Source of the DNA: Verrucomicrobiota bacterium
GTDB lineage: Bacteria > Verrucomicrobiota > Verrucomicrobiia > Limisphaerales > JACDHS01
Length of the DNA: 59,239 bases
Direction of reading: 5' to 3'
Assembly: GCA_013820875.1 (NCBI GenBank)
Contig: JACDHS010000012.1
Coordinates: forward strand, 1-59,239
Shown: piece by piece, positions 26,230 to 35,132 of the stretch
Position numbering within the stretch: the stretch's first letter is position 1
Layout: every line of letters begins with the position of its first letter
Notes under the pieces: model-generated
Database searches by the model: none
Told to the model about the DNA's origin: nothing
Seen by the model: the letters and a program-made list of their open reading frames with translations, nothing else
Program-made: the position numbers and the translations under genes

Positions 26230-27870
26230 ATGAAAGTGAAACCTCAAGTAGAAATCTACGATACGACCCTGCGCGACGGAAGTCAGGGTGAAGGCATCAA
26301 CTTTTCGGTAGCGGACAAGCTTCGCATTGCCGAAAAACTCGACGCATTCGGTATTCACTACATTGAAGGCGGTTGGCCGGGCTCCAATCCCAAGGACATC
26401 GAATTCTTTCAACTCGCCAAGAAACGCAAATTTAAAAACGCGAAGCTCGCGGCATTCGGTTCCACCCGCCGCAAAGGCATTGCCGTCGAAGACGATGAAC
26501 AGGTGCAACTGCTGATCGATGCCGAAACACCAGTGGTAACGATCTACGGCAAAACGTCCATGTTGCACGTGAAGGAAATCCTTCGCTGCACACCGGAAGA
26601 GAATCTCGCCATGATCGGCGACACCGTTCGCTATCTCAAAGATCACGGCAAGTTCGTCGTTTACGATGCCGAACACGGATTCGACGGTTACAAACTGAAT
26701 CCCGAATACGCCATCGCCACCTGGCAGGCCGCTGAAAAAGCTGGCGCTGACATCATCGTCCTGTGCGACACGAACGGTGGTTCGTTGCCGAGCGAGATCA
26801 AAGAGATCACGGGTGTGGCTTGCGGCAAATTGAATGCGCGCGTCGGAATTCATACCCACGACGACATCGGACTCGGTGTCGCCAATGCGCTCGCCGGTTT
26901 GGAAGCAGGCGCAACCCATGTGCAAGGAACCGTGAACGGTTACGGTGAACGGACCGGCAACTGCAACATCACGAGCACCATCCCGAACATCGCTTACAAG
27001 ATGAAGAAGCGCTGTTTGCCGGAAGGTTCGTTGCGCAAATTAAAAGAGCTTTCCCAGTTCGTGGATGAAATCGCGAACATCCGCCACAGTCCGCGCCAGC
27101 CGTGGGTTGGTTCAGCAGCCTTCTCGCACAAAGGCGGCACGCACGTGAACGCTGTTCAAAAACTGGTTTCCAGCTACGAACACATCGACCCCGAATCGGT
27201 CGGCAATCAGCGACGCATCCTGGTGAGCGATCTGTCTGGTCGCAGCAACATCGTGATGAAAGCGCAGGAGCTTGGTTTCAAAATCGCCAACGACACTCCT
27301 GAACTGAAACACATCTTAAACCGCATCAAGGAACTGGAACACGCCGGCTATGAATTCGAAGCTGCGGAAGGTTCTTTGGCGCTTCTGATCCGTCGTCGGT
27401 TGAAGAATGAACCGCCGCCATTTGTGGTGGAGGCTTATCACGTCTCCATGCGGCGCGATGCGGCAATTCAGAAAGGGACGGAAGGAAAGTCGGTTTGCGA
27501 AGCGACGGTAAAAGTCCGCGTTGGAAATCAATTCGCGCACACCGCCGCCGACGGTGATGGTCCGGTGAACGCCTTGGATTCTGCCTTACGCAATGCGTTG
27601 GTGAACTTTTTTCCACAGCTCAAACGCGTTCAACTAACGGATTACAAAGTCCGCATCCTGGACGGCGAAAAAATCGAACCCGTCAGCACTCCAGCGAAGC
27701 CCGGGCAGGATTCCGGCACCGCCTCGAAGATTCGAGTGCTGATCGAATCCAGCGACGGCAAAGAACAATGGGGCACCGTCGGCGTAAGCACCAACATCAT
27801 CGAAGCCAGCTTGCAGGCTTTGGTGGATAGTTTGGAGTATGGGCTTCTGAAGAAGACGAAAAAGGCTTAG
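26230..27870 (+). CDS. cimA: (R)-citramalate synthase
   Basis: 546 residues from the ATG at 26230, chosen because an upstream TTG (26176) would place non-conserved residues before MKVKPQVEIYDTTLRDGSQ. HMGL-like TIM barrel with YDTTLRDGSQGEG, HTHDDIGLGVANALAG and NGYGERTGNCN; a C-terminal LeuA-type allosteric domain starts near 400. It condenses pyruvate and acetyl-CoA to citramalate, the first step of the threonine-independent isoleucine route. The long C-terminal regulatory domain implies isoleucine feedback. No other branched-chain gene is in the window. A hairpin lies immediately upstream. Confidence 0.92.
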   Translation: MKVKPQVEIYDTTLRDGSQGEGINFSVADKLRIAEKLDAFGIHYIEGGWPGSNPKDIEFFQLAKKRKFKNAKLAAFGSTRRKGIAVEDDEQVQLLIDAETPVVTIYGKTSMLHVKEILRCTPEENLAMIGDTVRYLKDHGKFVVYDAEHGFDGYKLNPEYAIATWQAAEKAGADIIVLCDTNGGSLPSEIKEITGVACGKLNARVGIHTHDDIGLGVANALAGLEAGATHVQGTVNGYGERTGNCNITSTIPNIAYKMKKRCLPEGSLRKLKELSQFVDEIANIRHSPRQPWVGSAAFSHKGGTHVNAVQKLVSSYEHIDPESVGNQRRILVSDLSGRSNIVMKAQELGFKIANDTPELKHILNRIKELEHAGYEFEAAEGSLALLIRRRLKNEPPPFVVEAYHVSMRRDAAIQKGTEGKSVCEATVKVRVGNQFAHTAADGDGPVNALDSALRNALVNFFPQLKRVQLTDYKVRILDGEKIEPVSTPAKPGQDSGTASKIRVLIESSDGKEQWGTVGVSTNIIEASLQALVDSLEYGLLKKTKKA

Positions 27871-28134
27871 CACGAATTTCAGGTATGTGTTTGATAAATG
27901 CGTTCCAGAAATTGCCTGTCGTAATCGCTATAGAATTCAGAATCAGTTTTGTGCAGTGCGTCCGAATTTCCTGAACACCTGCCGGGACGCCTCCCGACCA
28001 TCTATGTTGCCCCGTCGAATGCTGAGGTGGATGTTACGATTTCAGCGGTGAACAAGGGTGGGAAGGTGCTTCGAGTGATGTGGTTGCGATCCAAATGGGT
28101 GGGGGGCAATAGCCGAAAGGCCACACAAGGCGTT

Positions 28135-28317
28135 TCAATCAAAATCCGAGCAACTCATGAAGTAATGACAACGCGGGCAGCGCAGTTTGCATTTTTCGTT
28201 GTGTAACTCGTGGCTGCAGCGAGGACACCAGCGCCAATGTTCGCCGGGTGAGTCGTCGTTTTCGATCGGACAACTTTGATCTTGGGGCGAGTTGTTGTCA
28301 GCAATAGGCGTGGACAT
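28135..28317 (-). CDS. Small zinc-ribbon protein, 60 residues
   Basis: MSTPIADNN start. The second half is CPRCSHELHNEKCKLRCPRCHYFMSCSDF in two parts: CPRC, then CKLRCPRC. It matches a short conserved verrucomicrobial pattern CPRCGxxLxxxxCKLxCPRCGYxxSCSD. Two Cys pairs would bind one zinc ion. The first 25 residues are disordered and acidic. Divergent from the alpha/beta hydrolase gene across 68 bases. Function unknown. Confidence 0.65.
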   Translation of the reverse strand: MSTPIADNNSPQDQSCPIENDDSPGEHWRWCPRCSHELHNEKCKLRCPRCHYFMSCSDFD

Positions 28318-28385
28318 ATTTTCTTTTAATCTGTCTCGCTTTGAAGGACAAGTCTGGCGTCCTGCTGAAAGCATGGCAGAGTTGC

Positions 28386-29225
28386 ATGATGGCTTTTTGG
28401 AAAGGCAAATACGGTAAGCGGAATCTGCTCGCGCTGGTTCTGTTTCCGATGATCGCATTTATGTTGTTTCGCTGGTTTGAACACAGTCAGATTTATCATC
28501 CGTACTCCGCACATGAATCCTCCCCGGAAGCGATCGGACGGGAATTCAAGGAAGTGTACCTGGGGGATAAACCAAAACTGCACGCCTGGTTCTTCCCGGC
28601 GCAACAGGGTTCGGCCCGAACCAACCTGACGTTTCTCATCTGCCACGGGAACGGCGGGAATATCAGTCATCGGCTGGATCTTTGCGATTTGCTGCTGGAG
28701 ACGGGCGCGAATGTTTTCATTTTTGATTATCGTGGTTACGGGCGGAGTTCGGGCAGGCCGAGCGAGGAGGGAACTTATGCCGACGCCCAGGCGGCTTATG
28801 GTTGGTTGAAGCAAAATGGGTTTGCGTCGGAGCAGATTATTGCATTGGGTGAATCCTTGGGCGGGGCCGTGGCTGCGGAACTGGCGGTGCGCGAGAAACT
28901 GGGTGGATTGATTCTGCAAAGCACGTTTACCTGTATTCCGGATATTGGCGCGGAATTGTTTTCCTGGTTGCCGGTGCGGCAGATTTGCAGCATTCATTAT
29001 GACACTGGCCGAAAGTTGCCCGGATTGAAGCTGCCGGTAATGGTCATGCATAGTCGCAGTGACACGTTGATCGGCTTTCAACATGCGGAAAAAAATTTCG
29101 CAATCGCCAATGAACCAAAGTTATTCTGGGAACTGAAAGGTAATCACAACGACACCCTTGTAACTGATTCACAAATCTACTTTCGCGGAATCGAAGAATT
29201 CCTCACACTGCTCGAACAAAAATGA
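28386..29225 (+). CDS. Membrane-anchored alpha/beta hydrolase
   Basis: 279 residues from the ATG at 28386 (an upstream TTG at 28341 is less likely). A single hydrophobic anchor (NLLALVLFPMIAFMLF) precedes a soluble alpha/beta fold: HGNGGN oxyanion region, FDYRGYGRSSG, nucleophile Ser157 in GESLGG, acid Asp in HSRSDTL, and His in GNHND near the end. Resembles Bem46/DUF-type serine hydrolases, with unknown substrate. Four-base overlap (ATGA) with the aminotransferase gene, so they form an operon with a third gene of unknown function. Confidence 0.87.
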   Translation: MMAFWKGKYGKRNLLALVLFPMIAFMLFRWFEHSQIYHPYSAHESSPEAIGREFKEVYLGDKPKLHAWFFPAQQGSARTNLTFLICHGNGGNISHRLDLCDLLLETGANVFIFDYRGYGRSSGRPSEEGTYADAQAAYGWLKQNGFASEQIIALGESLGGAVAAELAVREKLGGLILQSTFTCIPDIGAELFSWLPVRQICSIHYDTGRKLPGLKLPVMVMHSRSDTLIGFQHAEKNFAIANEPKLFWELKGNHNDTLVTDSQIYFRGIEEFLTLLEQK

Positions 29226-30547
29226 AAACAGCTCTGTCGCAACTCGGCCAAAACACCGCGCCTCCTTCCATCTCCTGGTTGATGCAACTCGCCTTGTCCC
29301 GTCCCAAAATGGTTTCCCTGGCAGCGGGTTTCACTGATAACGAATCTCTCCCGGTCAGTGAAGTGCGCGAAGTGTTGGCGGAAATTCTGGCGACGGATGC
29401 GACAGGCCAGGCCGCGTTGCAATACGGCACGACGCCGGGCGATCCCCAATTGCGCAAGCTGACTGCGGCTCATCTGCTGTCGCTCGATGCGGATGCAATC
29501 AAGAATTACAAAGTGCCGGCGAATGGAACGAAGGCTGTTGCGCCGAACAAGAAGTCGCCGTCGTATGCGCCGGAGAGTGTATTGATCACCAATGGCTCGC
29601 AGCAGTTGCTCTACATGATCACAGAAGCGTTGTTCGATCCGGGTGACATCGTGATCCTGGAAGATCCGACTTATTTTGTTTACCTCAACATTGCGCAGAG
29701 CAGGGGGTTGAAGTGTCGCGGGGTGAAGTTGCTGGAGGATGGAATTGATCTGCAGCATCTCGAAGACATCCTGGAAGATTTGAAGGTTAAAGGCGAATTG
29801 CCGCGCCTGAAGATGCTTTATCTCGTTACCTATTTTCAAAACCCGAGCAGTGTCACGACCAGTTACGAGAAGAAATGTGCCGCGCTCAAATTGCTGAAGA
29901 AATACGAGAAGCTCGCCGGGCATCCGATCTACCTGCTCGAAGATGCGGCGTATCGGGAATTGCGTTTCAGCGGTGCGGAGGTGCCAACTGCGTTGACTGC
30001 GCCGGTGAATGCTGAGCGCGTGATTTTTGCGGGTACTTACAGCAAGCCGTTTTCGACAGGGGTTCGCGTTGGGTTCGGTGTGTTGCCGGAACCACTGCTG
30101 ACGGTTGTCACACGTATCAAGGGCAATCACGATTTTGGCAGTGCCAACATTTTGCAGCAGATACTGAAGCATTCGATGAGCAGTTGCCGTTACAAAGGGC
30201 ATTTGCAAAATCTACGGCAGCGTTATCAACGAAAAGCGGAAGTGATGTTGAAAGCTTTGCAGAAACATTTTCCGAAAGAAGTGACATGGATCGAGCCGGA
30301 GGGTGGCCTGTATTTCTGGGTGAAGGCACCATCGTATATCGCCACCGGACCGAAATCGCGCCTGTTCAAAACCGCAATCGAGAACGACGTCCTCTATGTG
30401 CCGGGCGAGCTTTGTTATGCGGATGATTCCAGCCGCCGCAAATCCACCAACGAAATGCGACTGAGCTTCGGTGGTGCTTCGTTGAAGAATATTGAGCTTG
30501 GGATCGCGCGCCTCGGGAAAGTGCTTCATTCGCAATTGAAGAAATGA
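29222..30547 (+). CDS. PLP-dependent aminotransferase, class I/II (LysN/2-aminoadipate-like)
   Basis: 441 residues. The PLP lysine is Lys275 in GTYSKPFSTGVRVGFG. Other fold I residues are TNGSQQLLYMI, the EDPTYFVY stretch, YFQNPSS (Asn), LLEDAAYREL (Asp, Tyr) and a C-terminal RLSFGGASL with the substrate-binding Arg. Best fits the MocR-like/LysN subgroup, which acts on 2-aminoadipate, kynurenine or aromatic amino acids. The substrate is not fixed by sequence. Coupled to the hydrolase upstream and the unknown gene downstream, each by four-base overlaps. Confidence 0.9.
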   Translation: MKTALSQLGQNTAPPSISWLMQLALSRPKMVSLAAGFTDNESLPVSEVREVLAEILATDATGQAALQYGTTPGDPQLRKLTAAHLLSLDADAIKNYKVPANGTKAVAPNKKSPSYAPESVLITNGSQQLLYMITEALFDPGDIVILEDPTYFVYLNIAQSRGLKCRGVKLLEDGIDLQHLEDILEDLKVKGELPRLKMLYLVTYFQNPSSVTTSYEKKCAALKLLKKYEKLAGHPIYLLEDAAYRELRFSGAEVPTALTAPVNAERVIFAGTYSKPFSTGVRVGFGVLPEPLLTVVTRIKGNHDFGSANILQQILKHSMSSCRYKGHLQNLRQRYQRKAEVMLKALQKHFPKEVTWIEPEGGLYFWVKAPSYIATGPKSRLFKTAIENDVLYVPGELCYADDSSRRKSTNEMRLSFGGASLKNIELGIARLGKVLHSQLKK

Positions 30548-31302
30548 CCTTCGCGATTGTCCAGAGTTCGCTGGATATCCCGGACGTGGAGAGCTTGAAG
30601 CGGGCGTTTCGCGCTGTTCCCACGTTGACGGATGTTGATGCGCATATTCTGGCGAATGACGCGTTTGGAATTTTGGTAAAACGTAAATCCGCCAAGCATG
30701 CGCAGGCACTGATCCAATCGTTGCGCAGCGAAGGGATCGAGGCAGAGATGGTAGCCGACAAGTTGCTGCCTGAGATGCCGGAAACGAAGTTCGTTCGGAA
30801 ACTGGAATGCACGCCGGATGCCTTGATCCTGCACGATGCGCTGGGCCGACCTTTTCCGCTGCCGTGGGAGCATATCATGTTGATCGCGGCAGGGAATGTG
30901 AAGCTACAGAAGTTTAATCGAATCTCTACAGAGAGGAAGGTCATTCGATTTGACGCGCGCGGCAATCCGCACAGGGTGACGCAAACGGATTACTCATCCA
31001 AAGAAGAAAGTCGTTTTGAATTCCTGCTCGAAATTATTCTTACCCGGGCCATCCTTCGCTATAGCGTGACCGTGGATAAAACCATGCTGTTCCAATTCCT
31101 CGGCGATCAATTTAATCCGAAGCTGGATCAAAGCTTTGGGCAATTGATTTGTCAATTGACGCAGTTTGCTCCACATGCGGGTTTAAATCGAGGGGCCTAC
31201 TATCTGCGGGAGAATGCAGAAAATGTTTTCTCTTACCCCAGCAAGAATGCGTTCCACGAAGAGATCATCTGGCTGCTGTGGAAGATGAAGCAAGCGGAGT
31301 GA
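30544..31302 (+). CDS. Unknown protein coupled to aminotransferase
   Basis: 252 residues, overlapping the aminotransferase stop by four bases. The N-terminus (FAIVQSSLDIPDVESLKRAFR) resembles an alpha/beta sandwich of about 80 residues. A middle part (LILHDALGRPFPLPWEHIMLIAAG) and a C-terminal helical part (FEFLLEIILTRAILRYSV; FHEEIIWLLWKMKQAE) follow. No catalytic motif or membrane segment. Nothing similar is recognised with confidence. Context suggests a linked role with the aminotransferase, but this is inference. Confidence 0.75.
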   Translation: MTFAIVQSSLDIPDVESLKRAFRAVPTLTDVDAHILANDAFGILVKRKSAKHAQALIQSLRSEGIEAEMVADKLLPEMPETKFVRKLECTPDALILHDALGRPFPLPWEHIMLIAAGNVKLQKFNRISTERKVIRFDARGNPHRVTQTDYSSKEESRFEFLLEIILTRAILRYSVTVDKTMLFQFLGDQFNPKLDQSFGQLICQLTQFAPHAGLNRGAYYLRENAENVFSYPSKNAFHEEIIWLLWKMKQAE

Positions 31303-31323
31303 TTTGATCGGGTTACTTCGAAA

Positions 31324-31352
31324 TTGCTTCGCTTTCTCCTTAAGACTATCTT
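31324..31352 (+). promoter_or_regulatory. Possible leaderless promoter of the AbrB-like antitoxin
   Basis: TTGCTT (31324-31329), 17 bases, TATCTT (31347-31352), then six bases to the ATG at 31359. The match is weaker than the promoter at 758, and the -10 to ATG distance is the same. Confidence 0.35.
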
Positions 31353-31358
31353 TCCGAA

Positions 31359-31586
31359 ATGACAACAATGCTCAGTGCGAAAGGACAGATTGTTATCCCA
31401 ACGGAGTTACGGGAGAGGAAAGGTTTTAAGCCTGGTGATGAGTTTGAGATTGAAGAAATGGCCGATTCTCTGGTTATTCGGAAGAAGCAACGCAATCAAG
31501 GTTTGGTTGCGCACCTGCAGAGATTGAAGGGCACGGCGTTAAAACCTGGAACGATGAAAGGCACACTGAAGCCGGCGCGTTTCTGA
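31359..31586 (+). CDS. AbrB/MazE-fold antitoxin of a VapBC-like pair
   Basis: 75 residues. SAKGQIVIPTELRERKGFKPGDEFEIEE is the swapped-hairpin AbrB/SpoVT DNA-binding domain, followed by a linker and a basic tail (KGTALKPGTMKGTLKPARF) that should bind the toxin. Stop and the toxin's start share one base (TGATG), as expected for a coupled module. It would repress its own promoter with the toxin. Confidence 0.88.
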   Translation: MTTMLSAKGQIVIPTELRERKGFKPGDEFEIEEMADSLVIRKKQRNQGLVAHLQRLKGTALKPGTMKGTLKPARF

Positions 31587-32008
31587 TGTTCTTAATTGAT
31601 ACTAACGTCTTCTCGGAATTGGCTAAACCAGAGCCAAATCACGGCGTTGTGAGGTGGTTGGCAGATCACGAGAATGGAATTTTCATCAGCAGCATCACCA
31701 TCGCTGAAATTCAATCAGGCATCGCTCGACTGGTTCCCAGTCGCCGTCGAGAAACTCTTCAGAGCTTCTTAAACACGCTTCGCGAGAATTATTCTGGTTC
31801 GATTATTCCGTTCGCTGAGTCGGACGCAATCGCATGGGGATTTCTGGATGCACAGCTACATCAGAAGGGAAGAAAGATTCCTGCACGTGATAGTCTGCTT
31901 GCTGCAACGGCTCTGGCCCGCAACCTTGCCATTGTAACTCGGAACGAGAAGGACTTTGCTCCGACTGAGGTGAAAATTGTGAATCCTTGGAAAGCTCCTG
32001 ACCGATAG
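31586..32008 (+). CDS. PIN-domain toxin, VapC family
   Basis: 140 residues. Acidic residues of the PIN nuclease site: Asp5 in MFLIDTNVFSE, Glu in SSITIAEIQSGI, Asp in ARDSLLAATAL and a C-terminal TRNEKDF with Asp. VapC toxins are ribonucleases that cut tRNA or rRNA. It is coupled to the AbrB-type antitoxin. The reading frame is intact. Confidence 0.9.
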   Translation: MFLIDTNVFSELAKPEPNHGVVRWLADHENGIFISSITIAEIQSGIARLVPSRRRETLQSFLNTLRENYSGSIIPFAESDAIAWGFLDAQLHQKGRKIPARDSLLAATALARNLAIVTRNEKDFAPTEVKIVNPWKAPDR

Positions 32009-32109
32009 GTGCGAGAAAGAAGCAGGTCGCTCTTTATAGCCTGCTTGAACCTCCTCCATAATTACCAGATTAGCCTTTGGAACATCTACTGATGCCGCTT
32101 CCGCTTTCC

Positions 32110-32448
32110 TCATCCCGGTGGCCAGCTCATCGGTCGTCCACCGAGAATGTGCAGGTGCAAATGTGGAACGGATTCTCCCGCGTCGGGGCCGTTATTGATC
32201 ACGAGCCGGAAACCACCTGAAGCAAGACCGGCCTTTTCGGCAATCTCTGCCGCTTTCAACAGCATATGCCCGAGCACCTGGTGGTCTTCCGGTTTCGCAT
32301 CGGCAATGCGCGGGATCACTTTTTTCGGAATGACCAGGATGTGAGTTGGAGCAGCAGGTTTGATGTCCCGGAGCGCGAGCACCTTGTCATCTTCGTAAAT
32401 GATGTCGGCTGGGATTTCCCGGGCGATGATTTTTTCGAATAGAGTCAT
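32110..32448 (-). CDS. HIT-family hydrolase (histidine triad)
   Basis: 112 residues from the ATG at 32448 (MTLFEKIIAREIPADI). The HIT active site HLHLHILGG is at the end, with RLVINNGPDAGESVPH before it. Hint-type proteins hydrolyse adenosine phosphoramidates and similar nucleotides. A typical compact cytoplasmic enzyme with no unusual features. Confidence 0.92.
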   Translation of the reverse strand: MTLFEKIIAREIPADIIYEDDKVLALRDIKPAAPTHILVIPKKVIPRIADAKPEDHQVLGHMLLKAAEIAEKAGLASGGFRLVINNGPDAGESVPHLHLHILGGRPMSWPPG

Positions 32449-32505
32449 AGAAGCTTCGATTGAAAGTCCCACACTTCTGTCATTTCCCGCAATCAGGTGG
32501 AAACC

Positions 32506-33078
32506 TCACCAGACCACAAGCGAGCAGGAATTCTTCTTCGACTCGGCACTCATGCAGCCGCGGAGATATTCCACAATCTGATCGTTCAATATCTGGCAAC
32601 GACCGCACCAACGTTGGGATCCGGTCAGCTGCTTGACGCAACCGCGCAATCCCTTGAAGCGCAGTATCTCGGCAGAACTGTTCAGTTCCTGGCGGAGATG
32701 GTCGCGAAGACTGGCAAAGAAAATAAGCTCGAAACCTTTGCCAGCGGATGCGGCCAATTCGCACAGGTCTGTTTCACAAACGCGACTGCCGGGTTTGGCG
32801 TTAGGTTCCGCCTCGGTTTCGCTGGATTTCACTGTCAGGCCGAAACCGCGAAGCACCTTTTCCAAGGCTTCGGAGAACTCGGCTACCGTGACAAAGTTTT
32901 TCCCCAGTTCATTTTTGAAGTAGTGCAGAACCGCGGCAGAAGCATTCCGCACTAAATCGGGTTCAAGGAATTCCACGGCTTCGCCAATTAACTCGATCGT
33001 GACGAGTTCGGCGGAGCAGGGGATATTCTCACCGTTTGATGTTTGGAAGATCAAATAATCGGGATTGAGCTGGATCAT
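32506..33078 (-). CDS. Unknown protein overlapping nrdR
   Basis: 190 residues, start MIQLNPDYLIFQTSNG. No domain is recognised; it looks like a soluble alpha-helical protein with Cys-rich pieces (RVCETDLCELAASAG; RWCGRCQI) near the C-terminus. The 5' end overlaps the nrdR 3' end by 50 bases in another frame, an unusually long overlap. The conserved-looking N-terminus makes it likely real. Translation probably follows nrdR. Confidence 0.65.
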   Translation of the reverse strand: MIQLNPDYLIFQTSNGENIPCSAELVTIELIGEAVEFLEPDLVRNASAAVLHYFKNELGKNFVTVAEFSEALEKVLRGFGLTVKSSETEAEPNAKPGSRVCETDLCELAASAGKGFELIFFASLRDHLRQELNSSAEILRFKGLRGCVKQLTGSQRWCGRCQILNDQIVEYLRGCMSAESKKNSCSLVVW

Positions 33079-33535
33079 CGCGCCTCCTTTTTTCTAGTTT
33101 ATCAACTTCCTGAACGAAATCGTCCGCTTCCTCGAAGCGCCGATAGACGCTCGCATAACGGACGTAGGCCACTTTGTCGAGGTCTCGCAGTCCTTCAATT
33201 ACCCTCTCGCCAATTGCCATGGACGGAACCTCGCCTTCGTAACTGTCGCTGAGTTGCTGGGAAATATTATCGACCAGAGTTTCGATGGCCTGGGGACTGA
33301 CGGGCCGCTTCTGGCAGGCTCGTTTGATGCCTGAGATTAGTTTCTCACGGGAAAATTCTTCGCGGCGCCCATCGTATTTCACGACCATTAAACCGGCGCG
33401 TTCAACCTCTTCGTAGGTGGTAAAGCGGTAGTTGCAACTGAGGCATTCGCGTCGGCGCCGAATGGTGGCGCCTTCTCGGGAGGCCCGTGAGTCGATCACC
33501 TTATCATCCTGATTTCCGCATTTAGGACATCGCAT
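33029..33535 (-). CDS. nrdR: Transcriptional repressor NrdR
   Basis: 168 residues. Zinc ribbon with MRCPKCGNQDDKVIDSRASREG and RRRECLSCNYRFTTYE, then the ATP-cone domain (VVKYDGRREEFSREKLISGIKRACQKRPVS). NrdR binds ATP/dATP and represses ribonucleotide reductase genes. Two Cys pairs (3/6 and 31/34) bind zinc. No nrd gene or NrdR-box pair was recognised in the window. The length is normal for the family. Confidence 0.95.
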   Translation of the reverse strand: MRCPKCGNQDDKVIDSRASREGATIRRRRECLSCNYRFTTYEEVERAGLMVVKYDGRREEFSREKLISGIKRACQKRPVSPQAIETLVDNISQQLSDSYEGEVPSMAIGERVIEGLRDLDKVAYVRYASVYRRFEEADDFVQEVDKLEKRRRDDPAQSRLFDLPNIKR

Positions 33536-33690
33536 AACGATACCGCAACCTGTAGCTAATTAAGATTCCTACCATACTAAATGTAGTGGGGTCAAGGTGC
33601 TGTGAGTGATTTAGTGAAATTGTTATTCACATTCGTTGCCGTGCGGACCCCTTGGGATACTTGCTTTCGGACGATTGTTTCTGTTCCCAC

Positions 33691-33735
33691 AAAAAAAGTC
33701 CCACTTCGCAGAAGCAAAGTGGGGCGATTCTTTTT
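33691..33735 (-). terminator. Intrinsic terminator of the phosphoesterase gene, with signs of bidirectionality
   Basis: CCCACTT (33700-33706) pairs with AAGTGGG (33717-33723), loop of ten bases. On the minus strand the stem is followed by seven T (A run 33691-33697), just past the gene stop at 33800. On the plus strand a T run (TTTTTT) also follows, so it could work both ways. Confidence 0.8.
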
Positions 33736-33799
33736 TAGGATCAGCGACTACGAACATTTGCCAGGCACCAAATGAACGAGCGTTCCCGGTTGAAAGTGC

Positions 33800-35047
33800 C
33801 TACTTCTTATCAGGTCGGGTGCGAGCGGAGTTCAGGGTCGTCTGATCGAAAACCGTGCCATCTGCATCATACGCTTTGAATTCGATGCGTCCTTCAGGAT
33901 GCAGCGTGACGCAATGCAGGTGTCGGCGGGCTTCCGATTTTGCCAGGTACCAGGCCTCTTCTGGTGTGGCTGGCGTGCGGGTGGTCACTCCCCAGGCGCC
34001 GTCACCAAGATACAAGAGGCCGTCTGCGTCGTTGCGTTTGTGATTGCGCAGAGGGTGAGTGCGTTTGTAGGTGTGATGATCATGCTCAAAAACAGCCGAC
34101 ACCCCGAACCGTTCGAACTGTGAAATCCAATTGGTGCGAATCTCGACCGACCGTTCGTGCTCGGACGGCAGCTTTCCTGGAGCCGCTTTCGTGGTGCCAT
34201 AAGCGGGCCAATGATAGCCCGGGAAAACGAATTGCTGCCCTGTGCGCTTTGCGAGCGCCTCGGTCAGCCACTCGGTTTGCTTGCCGCTGATGGGCTGCGT
34301 GTGCGCAGAGTCCAAAGCGATCAGTGAGAGGTAACGTCCGAAATCGAGCGCGTAATAGGAACGATTCTCTGGCAATGCGAAGAAACCATAGAAGTAAGGC
34401 GCATCCTCAGGAATGCGTCCGTTGTAGTGACCCTTTACTTCATGATTGCCGATGCCGACGATGATCGGAATGAGCCGTCCATCTTTGCCGCGCATCAGTT
34501 TGGTCCATGATTGGAACCAGTCCAGGTAACGGGTCGCGTAAACGCCATTTTCATAAGCGATGTCGCCCAGGATAAAAACGAAGCTCGGATCGAGTTTCGC
34601 GGCCCGCGCGTTCATGGCATCCAAATACTCGCGGCTGTGCATCATGTCGCCGCCATTGACGAACGTCAGCGGTTTGGTCAATTCCGCGGGCATTGTTCGG
34701 AAGCGCTGAATCTGCTTTTTATCTTCGATAGCTTCGTCGCCAATGCTGAACTCATACATCGTGTCAGGCTTCAAACCGGTTAATTCCACCAAACGCACCT
34801 GGAGCACGGATGGGACTGCCTGGTGATGAGTGCCCGATTTGGATTTCCATTGTTCACTGTCCAGCGGCCGATACCATACGGTTTTGGTCCCTTCTTGATA
34901 AAGATTCACCCAGTTCACCGTGATGGTGGTGGTGGGGTCGCGTTGCCAGGTGAGGTAAAGCCCAACTCGGTCTATTTGAGCGTTGAGATTGCTGGTGGCA
35001 AGGAGGAGTCCAGCGATCAGGAGTAACAGTGTCTGTTTTATCATCAT
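33800..35047 (-). CDS. Secreted purple-acid-phosphatase-like metallophosphoesterase
   Basis: 415 residues with a signal peptide (IKQTLLLLIAGLLLATSNLNA). An N-terminal fibronectin-III-like domain (VGLYLTWQRDPTTTITVNW ... YEFSIGD) is followed by a metallophosphatase: NGGDMMHS, LGDIAYENG, GIGNHEVKG, PGYHWPAYG and FEHDHHTYKRTH, the seven-ligand set of purple acid phosphatases (the last motif reads EHDHH rather than GHxH). It probably releases phosphate from organic esters outside the cytoplasm. Ends at a strong terminator. Confidence 0.88.
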   Translation of the reverse strand: MMIKQTLLLLIAGLLLATSNLNAQIDRVGLYLTWQRDPTTTITVNWVNLYQEGTKTVWYRPLDSEQWKSKSGTHHQAVPSVLQVRLVELTGLKPDTMYEFSIGDEAIEDKKQIQRFRTMPAELTKPLTFVNGGDMMHSREYLDAMNARAAKLDPSFVFILGDIAYENGVYATRYLDWFQSWTKLMRGKDGRLIPIIVGIGNHEVKGHYNGRIPEDAPYFYGFFALPENRSYYALDFGRYLSLIALDSAHTQPISGKQTEWLTEALAKRTGQQFVFPGYHWPAYGTTKAAPGKLPSEHERSVEIRTNWISQFERFGVSAVFEHDHHTYKRTHPLRNHKRNDADGLLYLGDGAWGVTTRTPATPEEAWYLAKSEARRHLHCVTLHPEGRIEFKAYDADGTVFDQTTLNSARTRPDKK

Positions 35048-35132
35048 GATTACTTGGAAATGTGACAGGGCGACTGCAAAGTTTATTCGTTTTATCTCTG
35101 CTTTTTGTAACTATCAAACCACCATTGAGTGC

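Noticed and set aside
29177-30208. Long minus-strand open frame opposite the aminotransferase
   Set aside because: It is a shadow of the well-supported aminotransferase gene, with Arg/Gln-rich text and no family pattern.
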